A stretch of 64,000 bases of DNA from Thermoplasmata archaeon (lineage in GTDB: Archaea > Thermoplasmatota > Thermoplasmata > RBG-16-68-12 > SOIM01), in contig JAGLME010000018.1 of assembly GCA_023140195.1 (NCBI GenBank), forward strand, positions 186,001 through 250,000. The letters run 5' to 3'. Shown piece after piece: positions 52,791-61,991 of the stretch (positions are counted from its first letter, which is position 1; every line of letters starts with the position of its first letter). The notes under the pieces were generated by a model, which did no database searches, had not been told where the DNA came from, and saw only the letters and a list, made by a program, of their open reading frames with translations. Both the position numbers and the translations under genes were made by a program.

Positions 52791-55700
52791 TATCCGCCGC
52801 CCTCTTCCTTATCTTCTTCATCAGGTTTTCTGACTACCTTCTTTGGCACGACGGTGGGCGCTCCTTCGACCACTGGCTTTCTGACCACCTTCTTTGGAAC
52901 AGGTCTCTCAACGGTCGGAAGCGTCTTCTTCGGGACCGGCTGGACGCCGGCAGGTGGTGCCCCTGCATCGGGTGGCTGTTGCTCTCCAGGCCTCGCGGGT
53001 GTCACAGCCTGTTTCTTCGCCGGGGCCGCCGCAACGGGCTTCTTCTCTGCAGGTGGTCCGGACGGAGGCCTTCGAGGCTTCTCATCCTCGGCCATCAGAG
53101 CCCCACACTTGTGGCATACCGTGGCTGTCACCGAGTTCAGAGTACTGCATGACGGACAGGGTTTCGATCCCATCTTCCGCATGTCCTCTTCCTGCTTTGT
53201 CCATTGCGCAAAGGAAACGAAAGTGGGCTGGGTCTTCCACCAATCCTCGAACTCGGCATCTGTCAGTGACTTCCCGAGCTCTTGCTGCGCCTCCTTCTTG
53301 AACTTGGTCTTGACTTCCTCGTACTGCATCCGCATCTTCTTATTGTAGTCTTCCATCTCGACTTCGCCGGTCGCGAACTCCACGCCGCACTCAGGACATT
53401 TCTTGACCTTGATGGGTATCCATGCCTGACAGCTGCTGCACTTCGCCGTTTCGGTCTCGAACTCCACGCCGCACTTGGGGCAGGAGGTGCTGTCCTCTGG
53501 GATGAACGCTCCGCACTCACCGCACTCTACCAGCTTACCAAGACCGAAGACCTTGATGTATGCAGTTATCGCTACAATGATCACGATTACTATGATTATG
53601 ATGATCAGAAGCAACCAGACCTCTGGTGTGAAGAGGGGTACGACACAATCTTTTGCCTGAACTCCGGTGAACGAAGTCGTTACAAACGTTTCATTGGAGG
53701 AAACCACGAAGTTGTAGGACTCGCCGCACTCAATGTCATCAGGCACGAGGAAGCTGGTGAGTAGTCTTCCGTTCTCCTTCGAGATCGTGTATTGTTCTAT
53801 TCCCACTTGTGTGGTATCGAGGAGCTGAAGCGTCATGACGAGTTCCACACCTTCTATGCCACGCTCAGTTCCAAGCTCCTTCACCCAGCCTTCAACAGTC
53901 AGGCTGGTGCCTGCCTCGATATCCTGACCTTCTTCCGGCATTGATATGCTCACGTAGGCAGATGGTGGCACAACGTCGAATGTGAACACGCCGACGTTGT
54001 TATCCTCATCGATCTCAAGTATCATTTTGTCGGGGTCGGCAATGGCCCTCAGTGTGTGGGTCCCGATAACGCTGATGGGTTGACATGTGATTATCGAAAT
54101 GCTCGTCCCTCCCGCTGTGATGTTGTTGACAGTTGCCTGTCCGACCACCTCATCATTGTCCAGCGTTAGGATAACGGTCACGTTTCGCGCCGTACTTCCA
54201 CCGGTGTTGTTCATCATGACGAAGATATCGTAGTTGACGCCAACGGTGATCTGGTTTGTGATTGTCCAGTCAGAATCTGTGACCTCTTCCACCTGAAGGT
54301 CTGGTAGTGTGAGAACCAGCACAGTCCTGTTTGCAAAGTTATTGGACTGGTCATAGTCGGTCTGGAATATGTCAGCAGTACTAGGTGTATCCACTGTCAC
54401 GGTGAAGAAATGAGTTCCAGGTGATTGCGGGGTCCACTGAACGCTGGCCTCCATCTGACCCCCGGCCAGGATGCTCGTCAGGTTAACTAGCTCGGACCAA
54501 CCGTCATCGTCGGCGAAGGTCACCTCCACGTTCACAGCTGTGTTCGTTCCTACGTTCCTGATGGTTGCTGTGACGTCGCTGGGAATCTGTTCGACCGGTT
54601 CGACGCCGAAGAGTATGCCCGCAGTATCCACAGACAGATCGGGCCATCCGAATATGTTGAGCCCTGTTGAAGCGTCATTGTTGTTCTCGTTGGTTTCGGG
54701 AATAGTGTTGTTGAAGTCCACGTAAACGTAAATGATCTTTGTACCAATCGTGGTCGGGGTCCATTCATCATCTATCGCTACGGAACTGCCGGTCGCTGGC
54801 ACATCAATGACATCGTACCCGATAATGTCCGATCCGAGGAACATCATCACCTCTACACCTGAAGATGCAATGTTGCCGCTGTTGTAGACCGTTACCTGAA
54901 TCTGCAAGGGCCTATTCACTGGCTGGTCGATTCCGAGTCCGTCCCCTACGAAAGATATCCTGGACACGCTGAAGTCAGGAGTGAGACCTGAGAACCTCAG
55001 TTCGACCTCCATATTGTCACGGACATCACCCGTCCAATTGCCCTGGGCCTCGTGGGAATCTGGATAAAACCAAACTGAGCTTCCGGGCGGAACTTCGACT
55101 TTCGCATCAATGGCATACGTCGAGTTTGTCCAACCCCATACTGGGAAGCCCTGCATCTCTGCGCTGAGAACTCTCAATGTAATCTGGCCCCCAGGAACGC
55201 TCAAACTTGTGTTCACTCGTGTCCAAGTCAGGCTTGATTCGTCCAGCACATCCAAGTTCATCTCCGGGGTCACGGATAACAGAACCGCACCCGTGCCGTC
55301 GACCATCTTCACGGTCAGCCACCAGAAGAGGCGGACCTTGGCATTCTCAGTGATCATGTCGGTCCACCATTCCATGCCCTCTGGAATGTGCGTTATCACG
55401 TTTGTAAACTCAATGAGCTGGTTTCCCTTGAAGACAAGCTGCGCGTCCAGATAGTCTGGGAAAGTGACATTCCTTATGTCAAAGTCGATCGTGTTGACGT
55501 CCCCGTCGTCGCTCATAAGGTACAGATTGAGAACACCGGTGAATGCAGTGTCCCATATGTATGATGTCTCAGCGGCCTCGATGTAAAGGTCGGTTCCAAG
55601 GAGGTCCACGCTCATTAGGGTAACGCTGTTGCCAGTGCTGAAGAGATTTCCATTCAAGACTGAGTTTCTGATATCGATCACAGCAGATTGGTCAGCAAAG

Positions 55701-58261
55701 AGGCCCCCAGTACCCCGCACGTCGAGGTCAATGTTCGCGTCGTCGACGACCAGTCTGGCGCTATCGGAGACGTAAATGACCAAGGGGTAGTTGCTGGTCA
55801 GGCTGGCCCCGTTCTTGAGTATGAGCTCTCCCGTTCCGGAGACTTTGATGCAATATCTTCCTGTAAGGGGATGTGCTTGCTCGATGAACATGGACTTGCC
55901 ATCAACCGTCAGGCTTCCGGTTACGTCGACATTTCCGTGGTATGTGTTGTCGTAGGGCAACACCATTCCGGGTAATGCATAAGTTGCAGCCATCTTGTCA
56001 TGGAAGATCAGAATGTCCTTGTTGGCGAGGTTGTCCGCATTTGTGCTCTCCTTGACAGCATCGCTTGGGTCCACGTCGACGGTTAGAACATGTATGCCCG
56101 GATCATCAGCAGGAACCCACTGAAGGTCTGAACTGACAACCTCTGTTGCGTTCGAAAGCAGGCCGGTTGAATTCCCGCTGGCGAAGTAGTCACCATCGAT
56201 GTAGAAATCCACCACGTAGGCGCCCGCATCCACGTAGCCCATGTTGCGAACAACAGCCTGCGGTGTCACCGTTTGCCCCATTCGGGTACACGGATCTCCG
56301 ACTCCGATATCATTCGCCGTTACCTTCAGATTTGGGGCCAGATCAACCCTGAGGACATTGCACGCAGTATTGTTGGACTCAGATTCCTCCGGCACCAAGT
56401 CACTTCTATCCACCCATATGCATATCTTGTAGTCCTTGGCCTCATTGAATGTATAAGTGAAAATGGTGCTTGTGGTTGAGCCGATTGCTATGTCAGATAT
56501 GTCAGCTTCACCAATCTCAGGGACGGCGCCAAGCGTAGGATCTCCTATGTAGACCTTGACAACATTCGCAGGAGCTATGTCACTCCCTGGGTTACGCACA
56601 GTAATGTCAATCTGAACTGGGTTTCCGATGTAAGAGTTCAACGGGAATGTTATATCTCCAGATGTGACCGCATAATCAGGAAGCAGGGGTATGATATAGA
56701 GGGTCTCGGTTCGATCATTATTACCTTCATCTGTTTCTGATACTGTTCCCATGCAGTCCACCACAACACGAACGCTGTGATTGCCGCCTGAAGCATTGTA
56801 CCAGTATGCTGGTCCGACCTGAACTGTCGAGAGGACGTCGATAAATGGCACGTATATTGGCGAGTTGTTCAGTTGCTGCCCGTCCCCATAGAAGCAGACC
56901 CATATGTCGTTTGCTCCACTTCCACCTTGGTTGAAGATGTCCGCCCATACCTCAATTGTCTGATTCTCTGTCGGATCGGCCGGGATCCAGTAAATATCCG
57001 TCACGATCAGGTCGGGCTTGGGGATGAGCAGGTCGAAAACCAATGTGATCTCTACAGTCCCGTCTGCAGGACCCATTGCCGGGTAGGGGTTGAATGAGAA
57101 AGTATCTGAGGAAGTCACGGCTAGGTAAAGACCGCTGATGTCATATGGACCATAGAACTCGGAGTTCGGAGTGGTTTGGTCAACTGCGTCGTCGATGTGT
57201 TCGCTGGGCAATGGTAGGAGGGACCTACCGTCAGGGCCTGTCACTAGCCACGTTCCTGCGGTCTTTCCGAGATAAGTCAAGATATAGTTGTGAGGGGTCG
57301 CGATCCCAGAATCAGGGAATATGGGCGTAGCTCCAGTTTGAGTGAATGTCGGTGTTAGGTCCACGTTTTCTATTGGAACGCCAGCATTGTCTACGCACAG
57401 AACGTTGGCCCACCGAAGTATGTGGGCAACTCCGGTGCCAGTTGTCTGGATGGCTCCCCTTCTGTTGGCGCTTATATCACTCGTATCAATCGTCATGTTA
57501 TATGTGTAGACTTCGGCATTGTTCCCTACATGGAGCACATTATGCGCGGTATCTCCAGCGTTGTAATCTATGTCCAGGTATGTGTCCACAAGCCAAACCT
57601 GTGAAGCTCCAGTGACATTGAAATCGTACATCCATCCGAAGTTGACATCCGTTCTCGAAAATGCTGTTGAAGTGAAGTAGTTGTCTATTGTCGTCCTGTA
57701 GAACTGTCCCTCACCACCAGTAAAAGTGAACACAGGTGCATCATTGAACCGATCAGAGCCGGTCACCCAGGGGGGAATATTGGATAGTGCCAAGACCTCT
57801 GAGTCCCACAGTTCAACAGTACCAGTCACATTCATGAAGCCAGGGAATTGAAGAACCGCGTTCCAGCCTATGAGAGTTCCAGTGACAGTGACTGGAAGCA
57901 GTAGATAGGGCTCTATCTGATTGGTCTCTATCGTGATGTAGCTGTTGGTCAGGTTCAGCGTGGCTCCCAGGTTGATGTTCAGGCTGTACCTGTGAAGATC
58001 ATCCTGAACGAATGAAATTCCACCATCCACGACCGTCAAATAGCAGCCCGCTAGCAGGTTAAGATCGCCGTCCAACTTGATGTCCCCCGACACCGTAACC
58101 ACAGAATTGCAGTTCCAATCTGCCGTGGGCTCTATGGGGTCATCTCCTGCCAATGCGATGAAGGATGCTCCCAATCCAACTATTCCCGAGAACAGAAGTG
58201 TCCACGCTACAAATACGGCCAAAATAGTCCTAGCCATGCGCTGGCTTTTTACATTTCGCAT
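52787..58261 (-). CDS. Giant surface protein with CARDB domains, one TM helix and cytosolic zinc ribbons
   Basis: The protein has 1824 residues from ATG 58261, chosen because GGAGG stands eight bases upstream; a frame from 58300 adds 13 residues. A signal peptide (residues about 8-38, ILAVFVAWTLLFSGIVGLG) leads to beta-solenoid-like regions (LNLTNSYITIETNQ, NGASLTSNYPLVIYVSDSARL) and at least six CARDB-type adhesion domains (PDLIVTDIYWIPADPTENQ, PDYAVTSGDITFPLN, PNLKVTANDIGVGDP, PDFSVSRISFVGDG, PDLSVDTAGILFG, PDLQVEEVTDSDW). One membrane helix (about 1543-1567) is followed by three zinc ribbons (CGECG..CPKCG, CSSCQ..CPECG, CPSCS..CHKCG) and a Pro/Ala/Lys-rich tail. It spans the envelope once with a large outer and a zinc-bearing inner part, which suggests adhesion coupled to a cytosolic partner. 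Confidence 0.85.
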   Translation of the reverse strand: MRNVKSQRMARTILAVFVAWTLLFSGIVGLGASFIALAGDDPIEPTADWNCNSVVTVSGDIKLDGDLNLLAGCYLTVVDGGISFVQDDLHRYSLNINLGATLNLTNSYITIETNQIEPYLLLPVTVTGTLIGWNAVLQFPGFMNVTGTVELWDSEVLALSNIPPWVTGSDRFNDAPVFTFTGGEGQFYRTTIDNYFTSTAFSRTDVNFGWMYDFNVTGASQVWLVDTYLDIDYNAGDTAHNVLHVGNNAEVYTYNMTIDTSDISANRRGAIQTTGTGVAHILRWANVLCVDNAGVPIENVDLTPTFTQTGATPIFPDSGIATPHNYILTYLGKTAGTWLVTGPDGRSLLPLPSEHIDDAVDQTTPNSEFYGPYDISGLYLAVTSSDTFSFNPYPAMGPADGTVEITLVFDLLIPKPDLIVTDIYWIPADPTENQTIEVWADIFNQGGSGANDIWVCFYGDGQQLNNSPIYVPFIDVLSTVQVGPAYWYNASGGNHSVRVVVDCMGTVSETDEGNNDRTETLYIIPLLPDYAVTSGDITFPLNSYIGNPVQIDITVRNPGSDIAPANVVKVYIGDPTLGAVPEIGEADISDIAIGSTTSTIFTYTFNEAKDYKICIWVDRSDLVPEESESNNTACNVLRVDLAPNLKVTANDIGVGDPCTRMGQTVTPQAVVRNMGYVDAGAYVVDFYIDGDYFASGNSTGLLSNATEVVSSDLQWVPADDPGIHVLTVDVDPSDAVKESTNADNLANKDILIFHDKMAATYALPGMVLPYDNTYHGNVDVTGSLTVDGKSMFIEQAHPLTGRYCIKVSGTGELILKNGASLTSNYPLVIYVSDSARLVVDDANIDLDVRGTGGLFADQSAVIDIRNSVLNGNLFSTGNSVTLMSVDLLGTDLYIEAAETSYIWDTAFTGVLNLYLMSDDGDVNTIDFDIRNVTFPDYLDAQLVFKGNQLIEFTNVITHIPEGMEWWTDMITENAKVRLFWWLTVKMVDGTGAVLLSVTPEMNLDVLDESSLTWTRVNTSLSVPGGQITLRVLSAEMQGFPVWGWTNSTYAIDAKVEVPPGSSVWFYPDSHEAQGNWTGDVRDNMEVELRFSGLTPDFSVSRISFVGDGLGIDQPVNRPLQIQVTVYNSGNIASSGVEVMMFLGSDIIGYDVIDVPATGSSVAIDDEWTPTTIGTKIIYVYVDFNNTIPETNENNNDASTGLNIFGWPDLSVDTAGILFGVEPVEQIPSDVTATIRNVGTNTAVNVEVTFADDDGWSELVNLTSILAGGQMEASVQWTPQSPGTHFFTVTVDTPSTADIFQTDYDQSNNFANRTVLVLTLPDLQVEEVTDSDWTITNQITVGVNYDIFVMMNNTGGSTARNVTVILTLDNDEVVGQATVNNITAGGTSISIITCQPISVIGTHTLRAIADPDKMILEIDEDNNVGVFTFDVVPPSAYVSISMPEEGQDIEAGTSLTVEGWVKELGTERGIEGVELVMTLQLLDTTQVGIEQYTISKENGRLLTSFLVPDDIECGESYNFVVSSNETFVTTSFTGVQAKDCVVPLFTPEVWLLLIIIIIVIVIIVAITAYIKVFGLGKLVECGECGAFIPEDSTSCPKCGVEFETETAKCSSCQAWIPIKVKKCPECGVEFATGEVEMEDYNKKMRMQYEEVKTKFKKEAQQELGKSLTDAEFEDWWKTQPTFVSFAQWTKQEEDMRKMGSKPCPSCSTLNSVTATVCHKCGALMAEDEKPRRPPSGPPAEKKPVAAAPAKKQAVTPARPGEQQPPDAGAPPAGVQPVPKKTLPTVERPVPKKVVRKPVVEGAPTVVPKKVVRKPDEEDKEEGGGY

Positions 58262-58350
58262 AACCATATCCTCCGTTGTATTCCCGATGCCAATATGCAT
58301 GCCTTTTTTAGTTCTCGCTACAAGACAATTGCACTGGTCTTTTGTTAAGT

Positions 58351-58370
58351 AGGTATTCCTATAAATACCT
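58351..58370. promoter_or_regulatory. Palindrome overlapping the giant gene's TATA box
   Basis: AGGTATT-CCTATA-AATACCT is a perfect seven-base inverted repeat. The leftward TATA (TATTTATA, 58360-58367) lies inside it, so a protein bound here would block TBP. The leader from about 58338 to 58262 has no ORF. Confidence 0.5.
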
Positions 58371-58430
58371 ATCCATACGGTGCTGGTTAGTGGTTTTCAC
58401 CATCCGAAATAGCTGTGTGCTAACGACATT

Positions 58431-58446
58431 AAAAAGTGTACTACAC
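58431..58446 (-). terminator. Short hairpin plus T run after the zinc-ribbon gene
   Basis: Read leftward, GTGTAGTACAC (which includes the TAG stop) is followed by TTTTT. Confidence 0.45.
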
Positions 58447-59538
58447 AACCCGTTTCTTCTTCACCTTCTTGAGAGCTACTTTCTTTGGTTTGTCCTCATC
58501 ATCGGAGGATTCGTCACCTTCTTCCTCTCCGCCCTCTTCGAGTCTGTGACCACAGGCATAGCACATGATCGCATTTGCGCTCAACATCGTCCCGCAGGCC
58601 GGGCATGGGATCTCCTCATCGCCACCTTCCTCTTGCGGTGCCTCATCACCCTCAGGGGGTGCTTCCTCACCTTCCTCTGGCGGTGCCTCGCCCTCTTCGG
58701 CAGGAGCTTCATCCTCAACCAGCTTGTGGCCGCAAGCATAACACATGATCGCATTTGCGCTGAGAGCCGTTCCGCAGGACGGACAGGGGACCTCTTCGAC
58801 CTCTGCAGCCGGAGCAGCCTCTTCACCCTCCGACGGAGCCTCTTCACCTTCTGCAGGTGCTTCAGCCTCCTCGGCGGGAGTCTCTGGCTCAGCTGCCGGA
58901 GCCTCATCAAAAGACGGAGCCGGCATTTCTCCGGGTTCCGCAGCAACTCCAGCTCTGGCGCTCTCTTCCATTGACAACAGCTCGCGTTCCTTGTCCAGGA
59001 GTGCCTTCCCTTGAGATATGATCTTCTCCTTCTCGGCGTTCAGTTCTTCCTCCAGTCTCACGATTTCCTTCTCGCGATCGACCAGAGTCTGGCCCCTTCT
59101 GACGTTGTCTTCAAGGACGTTCTTCAGCTCTTCTTCCTTGGTCAGGAATTCCTCTTCCCTTGCGACGATGTCGGCCCTTTTCTTTGTGGCCTCTTCCAGG
59201 GCAGCCTTGGCCTCTTCTTCGGACCTAATGGCCTCCTGTTCCCTTGAGACCAGAGCTTCTTTCTGCTGTGCTATTGCCGCTTCCCTCTCGGCGAATCCGG
59301 TCTCAACGGAGGCTATGCGCTGTCTTTCTTCTTCCAGCTTCGCTTTCTCAGAGTCAAAACCTGCTCTCTCGTCCTCGAAGGCCTTTCGGTCGGATTCCCA
59401 GGCCGAACGCTCTTCTTCAAGCTGTCGTTTTTCATCTTCCAGCTTTCGGGACTTCTCTTCCAGTTCTGCTTCCTTGGCTGCGAGGCTGTCCTCAATTCTC
59501 TTTATCTCGTCTGCTAGAGACAATCTTTCTTGAGTCAT
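58441..59538 (-). CDS. Coiled-coil protein with two C-terminal zinc ribbons
   Basis: The protein has 365 residues from ATG 59538, with GGGGATGG five bases upstream; the longer frame passes through the promoter at 59598-59608. Residues about 1-185 are an uninterrupted coiled coil (IKRIEDSLAAKEAELEEKSR, LEEERSAWESDRKAFEDER). A Pro/Glu/Ala-rich linker follows, then two nearly identical zinc ribbons with the core CGT.LSANAIMCYACGH, separated by an acidic repeat (EEGEAPPEEGEEAPPEGDEA), and a basic end (KKVALKKVKKKRVV). It is cytosolic. The zinc ribbons resemble those of the giant surface protein and the protein at 60503. Function is unknown. Confidence 0.75.
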   Translation of the reverse strand: MTQERLSLADEIKRIEDSLAAKEAELEEKSRKLEDEKRQLEEERSAWESDRKAFEDERAGFDSEKAKLEEERQRIASVETGFAEREAAIAQQKEALVSREQEAIRSEEEAKAALEEATKKRADIVAREEEFLTKEEELKNVLEDNVRRGQTLVDREKEIVRLEEELNAEKEKIISQGKALLDKERELLSMEESARAGVAAEPGEMPAPSFDEAPAAEPETPAEEAEAPAEGEEAPSEGEEAAPAAEVEEVPCPSCGTALSANAIMCYACGHKLVEDEAPAEEGEAPPEEGEEAPPEGDEAPQEEGGDEEIPCPACGTMLSANAIMCYACGHRLEEGGEEEGDESSDDEDKPKKVALKKVKKKRVV

Positions 59539-59597
59539 AGAAACCATCCCCTGGATGGACTGCGGTATGTTCGAGTCGGCGGAAGATAATACCAATT

Positions 59598-59608
59598 GGA
59601 TAAATATC
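59598..59608 (-). promoter_or_regulatory. TATA box of the coiled-coil zinc-ribbon gene
   Basis: Read leftward, GATATTTATCC ends 60 bases before ATG 59538 and gives a leader of about 35 bases. Confidence 0.55.
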
Positions 59609-59614
59609 TTTCGT

Positions 59615-60328
59615 TCATAGTTCTCCACTCTCGAATACTGGACCCAACACGGCCATTCCGCCCTTTCCAAGCACTATGGCATGCTTCTCCATGCTGTGTT
59701 CACACGCTCTCATCTTCTCTACTCTTAGATAACGGACCAGTTTCCCTCTGGTCCTGTCAAGGCCAAGGTCAATGATGCCGTCGACGAGGAAGCCTTCGTT
59801 CCCAAGCAGAGCGGACTCGCCCCCTATCGAACGTTCCATCACCACCAGGGATATCAGGTTGTTCTCCCTCAGCATCTTGAAGAAGTAGAACATCTTCTTC
59901 CGCATGTCGGTCACTTCTTCCATCAACGAGTACAGTGCACCCAGGGAATCCAGCGAGAACATCACGAAATCGTCGCCGTATATCCGCTTGAAGTGCTCTA
60001 TCATCTTCTGGACGAACTCCAGGTAGTTGGTGGCTTCGGTCGGATCGAGAACCTCGTCGATCTCTCTCAGGTCGGTGAAATCAGATATCTGCATGTTATC
60101 GGGAACCTCGATGCCAAGGCTCTTCAGATTCTTCAGGTGGCTGTCCAAAGACTCCTCCAGTGTTGTGTAAAGGCCGAACTTGCCCGACTGCTTCAGCCAT
60201 CTTGACATGAACGTGTAGCAGAAACTGGTCTTCATCGAGCCGGGTGGGCCGGTTACTAGAATGACCTTCGGAGGATCGATGTCCGTTTTGAACACCTTTT
60301 CGAGTCCCTTTATGGAGTCCCTCAGCAT
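59615..60328 (-). CDS. KaiC-like RecA-family ATPase
   Basis: The protein has 237 residues, a single KaiC domain. Walker A GPPGSMKT at 27-34, the TTLEESLDSHLKNLKSLGI segment typical of archaeal KaiC/GvpD/FlaH relatives, and Walker B FVMFSLDSLGALY are present. The catalytic glutamate after the first strand (EE in TLEES) is retained. The archaeal family often works as a signalling or motility ATPase. It is not adjacent to a FlaI/FlaJ pair in archaellum order, so a FlaH assignment is not supported. The TATA-like ATTTAAC lies at 60373-60379. Confidence 0.82.
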   Translation of the reverse strand: MLRDSIKGLEKVFKTDIDPPKVILVTGPPGSMKTSFCYTFMSRWLKQSGKFGLYTTLEESLDSHLKNLKSLGIEVPDNMQISDFTDLREIDEVLDPTEATNYLEFVQKMIEHFKRIYGDDFVMFSLDSLGALYSLMEEVTDMRKKMFYFFKMLRENNLISLVVMERSIGGESALLGNEGFLVDGIIDLGLDRTRGKLVRYLRVEKMRACEHSMEKHAIVLGKGGMAVLGPVFESGEL

Positions 60329-60442
60329 GTCTCTTCACTTGCCCGAGTATGTCATGAATAGTCGAAATTGGGATTTAACTCTATCGATTGTGGTATCCCT
60401 TTCAGCTGATTCCGAAAATCAATGTCTGGCTACCATACCGAC

Positions 60443-60453
60443 AAATATATATC
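60443..60453 (+). promoter_or_regulatory. TATA box of the 60503-61987 gene
   Basis: AAATATATATC predicts transcription near 60474, about 30 bases before TTG 60503, and rules out the longer frame from 60422. Confidence 0.6.
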
Positions 60454-60502
60454 CAAGATATTCATAGTCAGAAATCCAAGGCCAACAGCCGAGGGAATTT
60501 CT

Positions 60503-61987
60503 TTGGCAAGCAAAGGTAAGAAGACATGTCCAGTATGCGATACTCCTGTCCCTGAAGACGCTCGAAAATGCCCTTCATGCGATACTGATCTGACCCTTTT
60601 CGACATCGACATGGACGGAGAACTCGACCTAGACAAGATTGAAATCTCCGATGACAAAGCTATCGATGACATACTATCTTCTATTGTGGGCAGGGATGAG
60701 TCATCCAAGCTGCTGGAGGACATTAGGACCATCGGCAAGGAGAGCCACTTAGAAGGTGAGGACGAGATAGTCACCGCAGACGAGCCCGCAGCTGACGAAG
60801 AGATCGTGACCGAGGAGGGTACTGCCTTCGAGTGCCCCTCGTGCGGATCCATGGTGGGTGCGGATGTGACGTCGTGTCCCAACTGTGGTGTGGAGTTTGC
60901 CGACGAAGAAGTGCTGGAATTCGAATGTCCGGTCTGCAATGCTCCCGTCGCGGCCAACGCCGACAGTTGCGGGAATTGCGGTGTGAAGTTCGAGGCTGCC
61001 GAAGAAGAGGAAGAGGCTCCTGAGAAACCAGCTGAAGAGGCAGAACCTGCTCCTGAACCTGAGGTTGCGTCGATACCAGAGGACGAGGTCGAACTCGTTA
61101 TGAAACACCCACCGGAACCGCCCAAAGAGGCAGCTCCGCCTCCGGAAGAAGTGGTGCCAACCCTTTCCGCCAGATTGCTGGAAGAGAGGAAGGAGAAACT
61201 GAAGAAGAATCCACCGGAGAGTTTCGAAGGAAAGGACCTTTACAAGGTCCTCCCTGCACTTGTGAATGAGATCAAACCGATACTGGCGATTGCCAAGAAG
61301 CAAAGTATCAACATAGGCCAGAGCAAGGAACTCATAGGCAAGGCGGTGGCGGCAAACAAGGCACGCCAGACCGAGGAGGCAGTCAAAATCATCCAGACCG
61401 CTCGCATCTCTCTCGATGACGCCATCACAATCGGGATAGCCAACGATATCGAGGATTTCGTCAACGAGACCAAGCAGGCCAAGGAGGTCGGTTGCGATGT
61501 CGCCGGTTCTGAGGAGCTGATCAGGGAAGCGATCACCGCCCTCAGGGATGAGGACTATGAAGTTGCCATATCTGATCTGGAAGCTGCGATCAACGAGTTG
61601 CAGCGATCGGCGGGAAGCTACCGAGAGGCCAACCAGGCTCTCGATGAGGCAAGCGAGCTCATTAAGAATGCGACCGGGCTGGGAATAGACACGGACGAAT
61701 CTCTTGGTCTCCTTGCAGAGGGGAGAGAAGCGGTCAACCGAAAGGGATGGGAGACTGCCACCTTGTTCGCGAAAAGGGCCAAGGAAGTGGTGGCAAAGAC
61801 ACTGCCCAAGGTATTGATGGAAGAGATGAAGGGTGCCAAGGACTCTTTGTTGGAGCTTAAGATGAAAGGCGGGGATCTCAGAAAGGCGATGGGCATTTAC
61901 AAGCAGGCCAGCATTGCAATGAAGAAGGAGGATTATTCGGCGGCACTGAAACACCTGAAGTCCTTCAAGACCGAGGTTAAAAGTTAG
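60503..61987 (+). CDS. Zinc-ribbon protein with four helical repeats
   Basis: The protein has 494 residues from TTG 60503, six bases after GAGGGA. Three zinc ribbons (CPVCDTPVPEDARKCPSC, CPSCGSMVGADVTSCPNCG, CPVCNAPVAANADSCGNCG) occupy about 9-185, followed by an acidic Pro/Glu linker. Residues about 260-494 contain four copies of the same roughly 65-residue helical unit as in the 1491-residue protein: IAKKQSINIGQSKELIGKAV, QAKEVGCDVAGSEELIREAI, NATGLGIDTDESLGLLAEGR, ELKMKGGDLRKAMGIYKQAS. It is cytosolic. It links the zinc-ribbon and repeat protein families of the window. Function is unknown. Confidence 0.78.
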   Translation: MASKGKKTCPVCDTPVPEDARKCPSCDTDLTLFDIDMDGELDLDKIEISDDKAIDDILSSIVGRDESSKLLEDIRTIGKESHLEGEDEIVTADEPAADEEIVTEEGTAFECPSCGSMVGADVTSCPNCGVEFADEEVLEFECPVCNAPVAANADSCGNCGVKFEAAEEEEEAPEKPAEEAEPAPEPEVASIPEDEVELVMKHPPEPPKEAAPPPEEVVPTLSARLLEERKEKLKKNPPESFEGKDLYKVLPALVNEIKPILAIAKKQSINIGQSKELIGKAVAANKARQTEEAVKIIQTARISLDDAITIGIANDIEDFVNETKQAKEVGCDVAGSEELIREAITALRDEDYEVAISDLEAAINELQRSAGSYREANQALDEASELIKNATGLGIDTDESLGLLAEGREAVNRKGWETATLFAKRAKEVVAKTLPKVLMEEMKGAKDSLLELKMKGGDLRKAMGIYKQASIAMKKEDYSAALKHLKSFKTEVKS

Positions 61988-61991
61988 GTTT

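Noticed and set aside
59615..60328. FlaH assignment for the KaiC-like ATPase
   Set aside because: It is a single KaiC domain, but it is not linked to a FlaI/FlaJ pair and lies among zinc-ribbon genes.
60749..61954. Minus-strand frame of 401 codons opposite the zinc-ribbon repeat gene
   Set aside because: Antisense shadow of a repetitive gene with its own promoter, ribosome site and recognised zinc ribbons.
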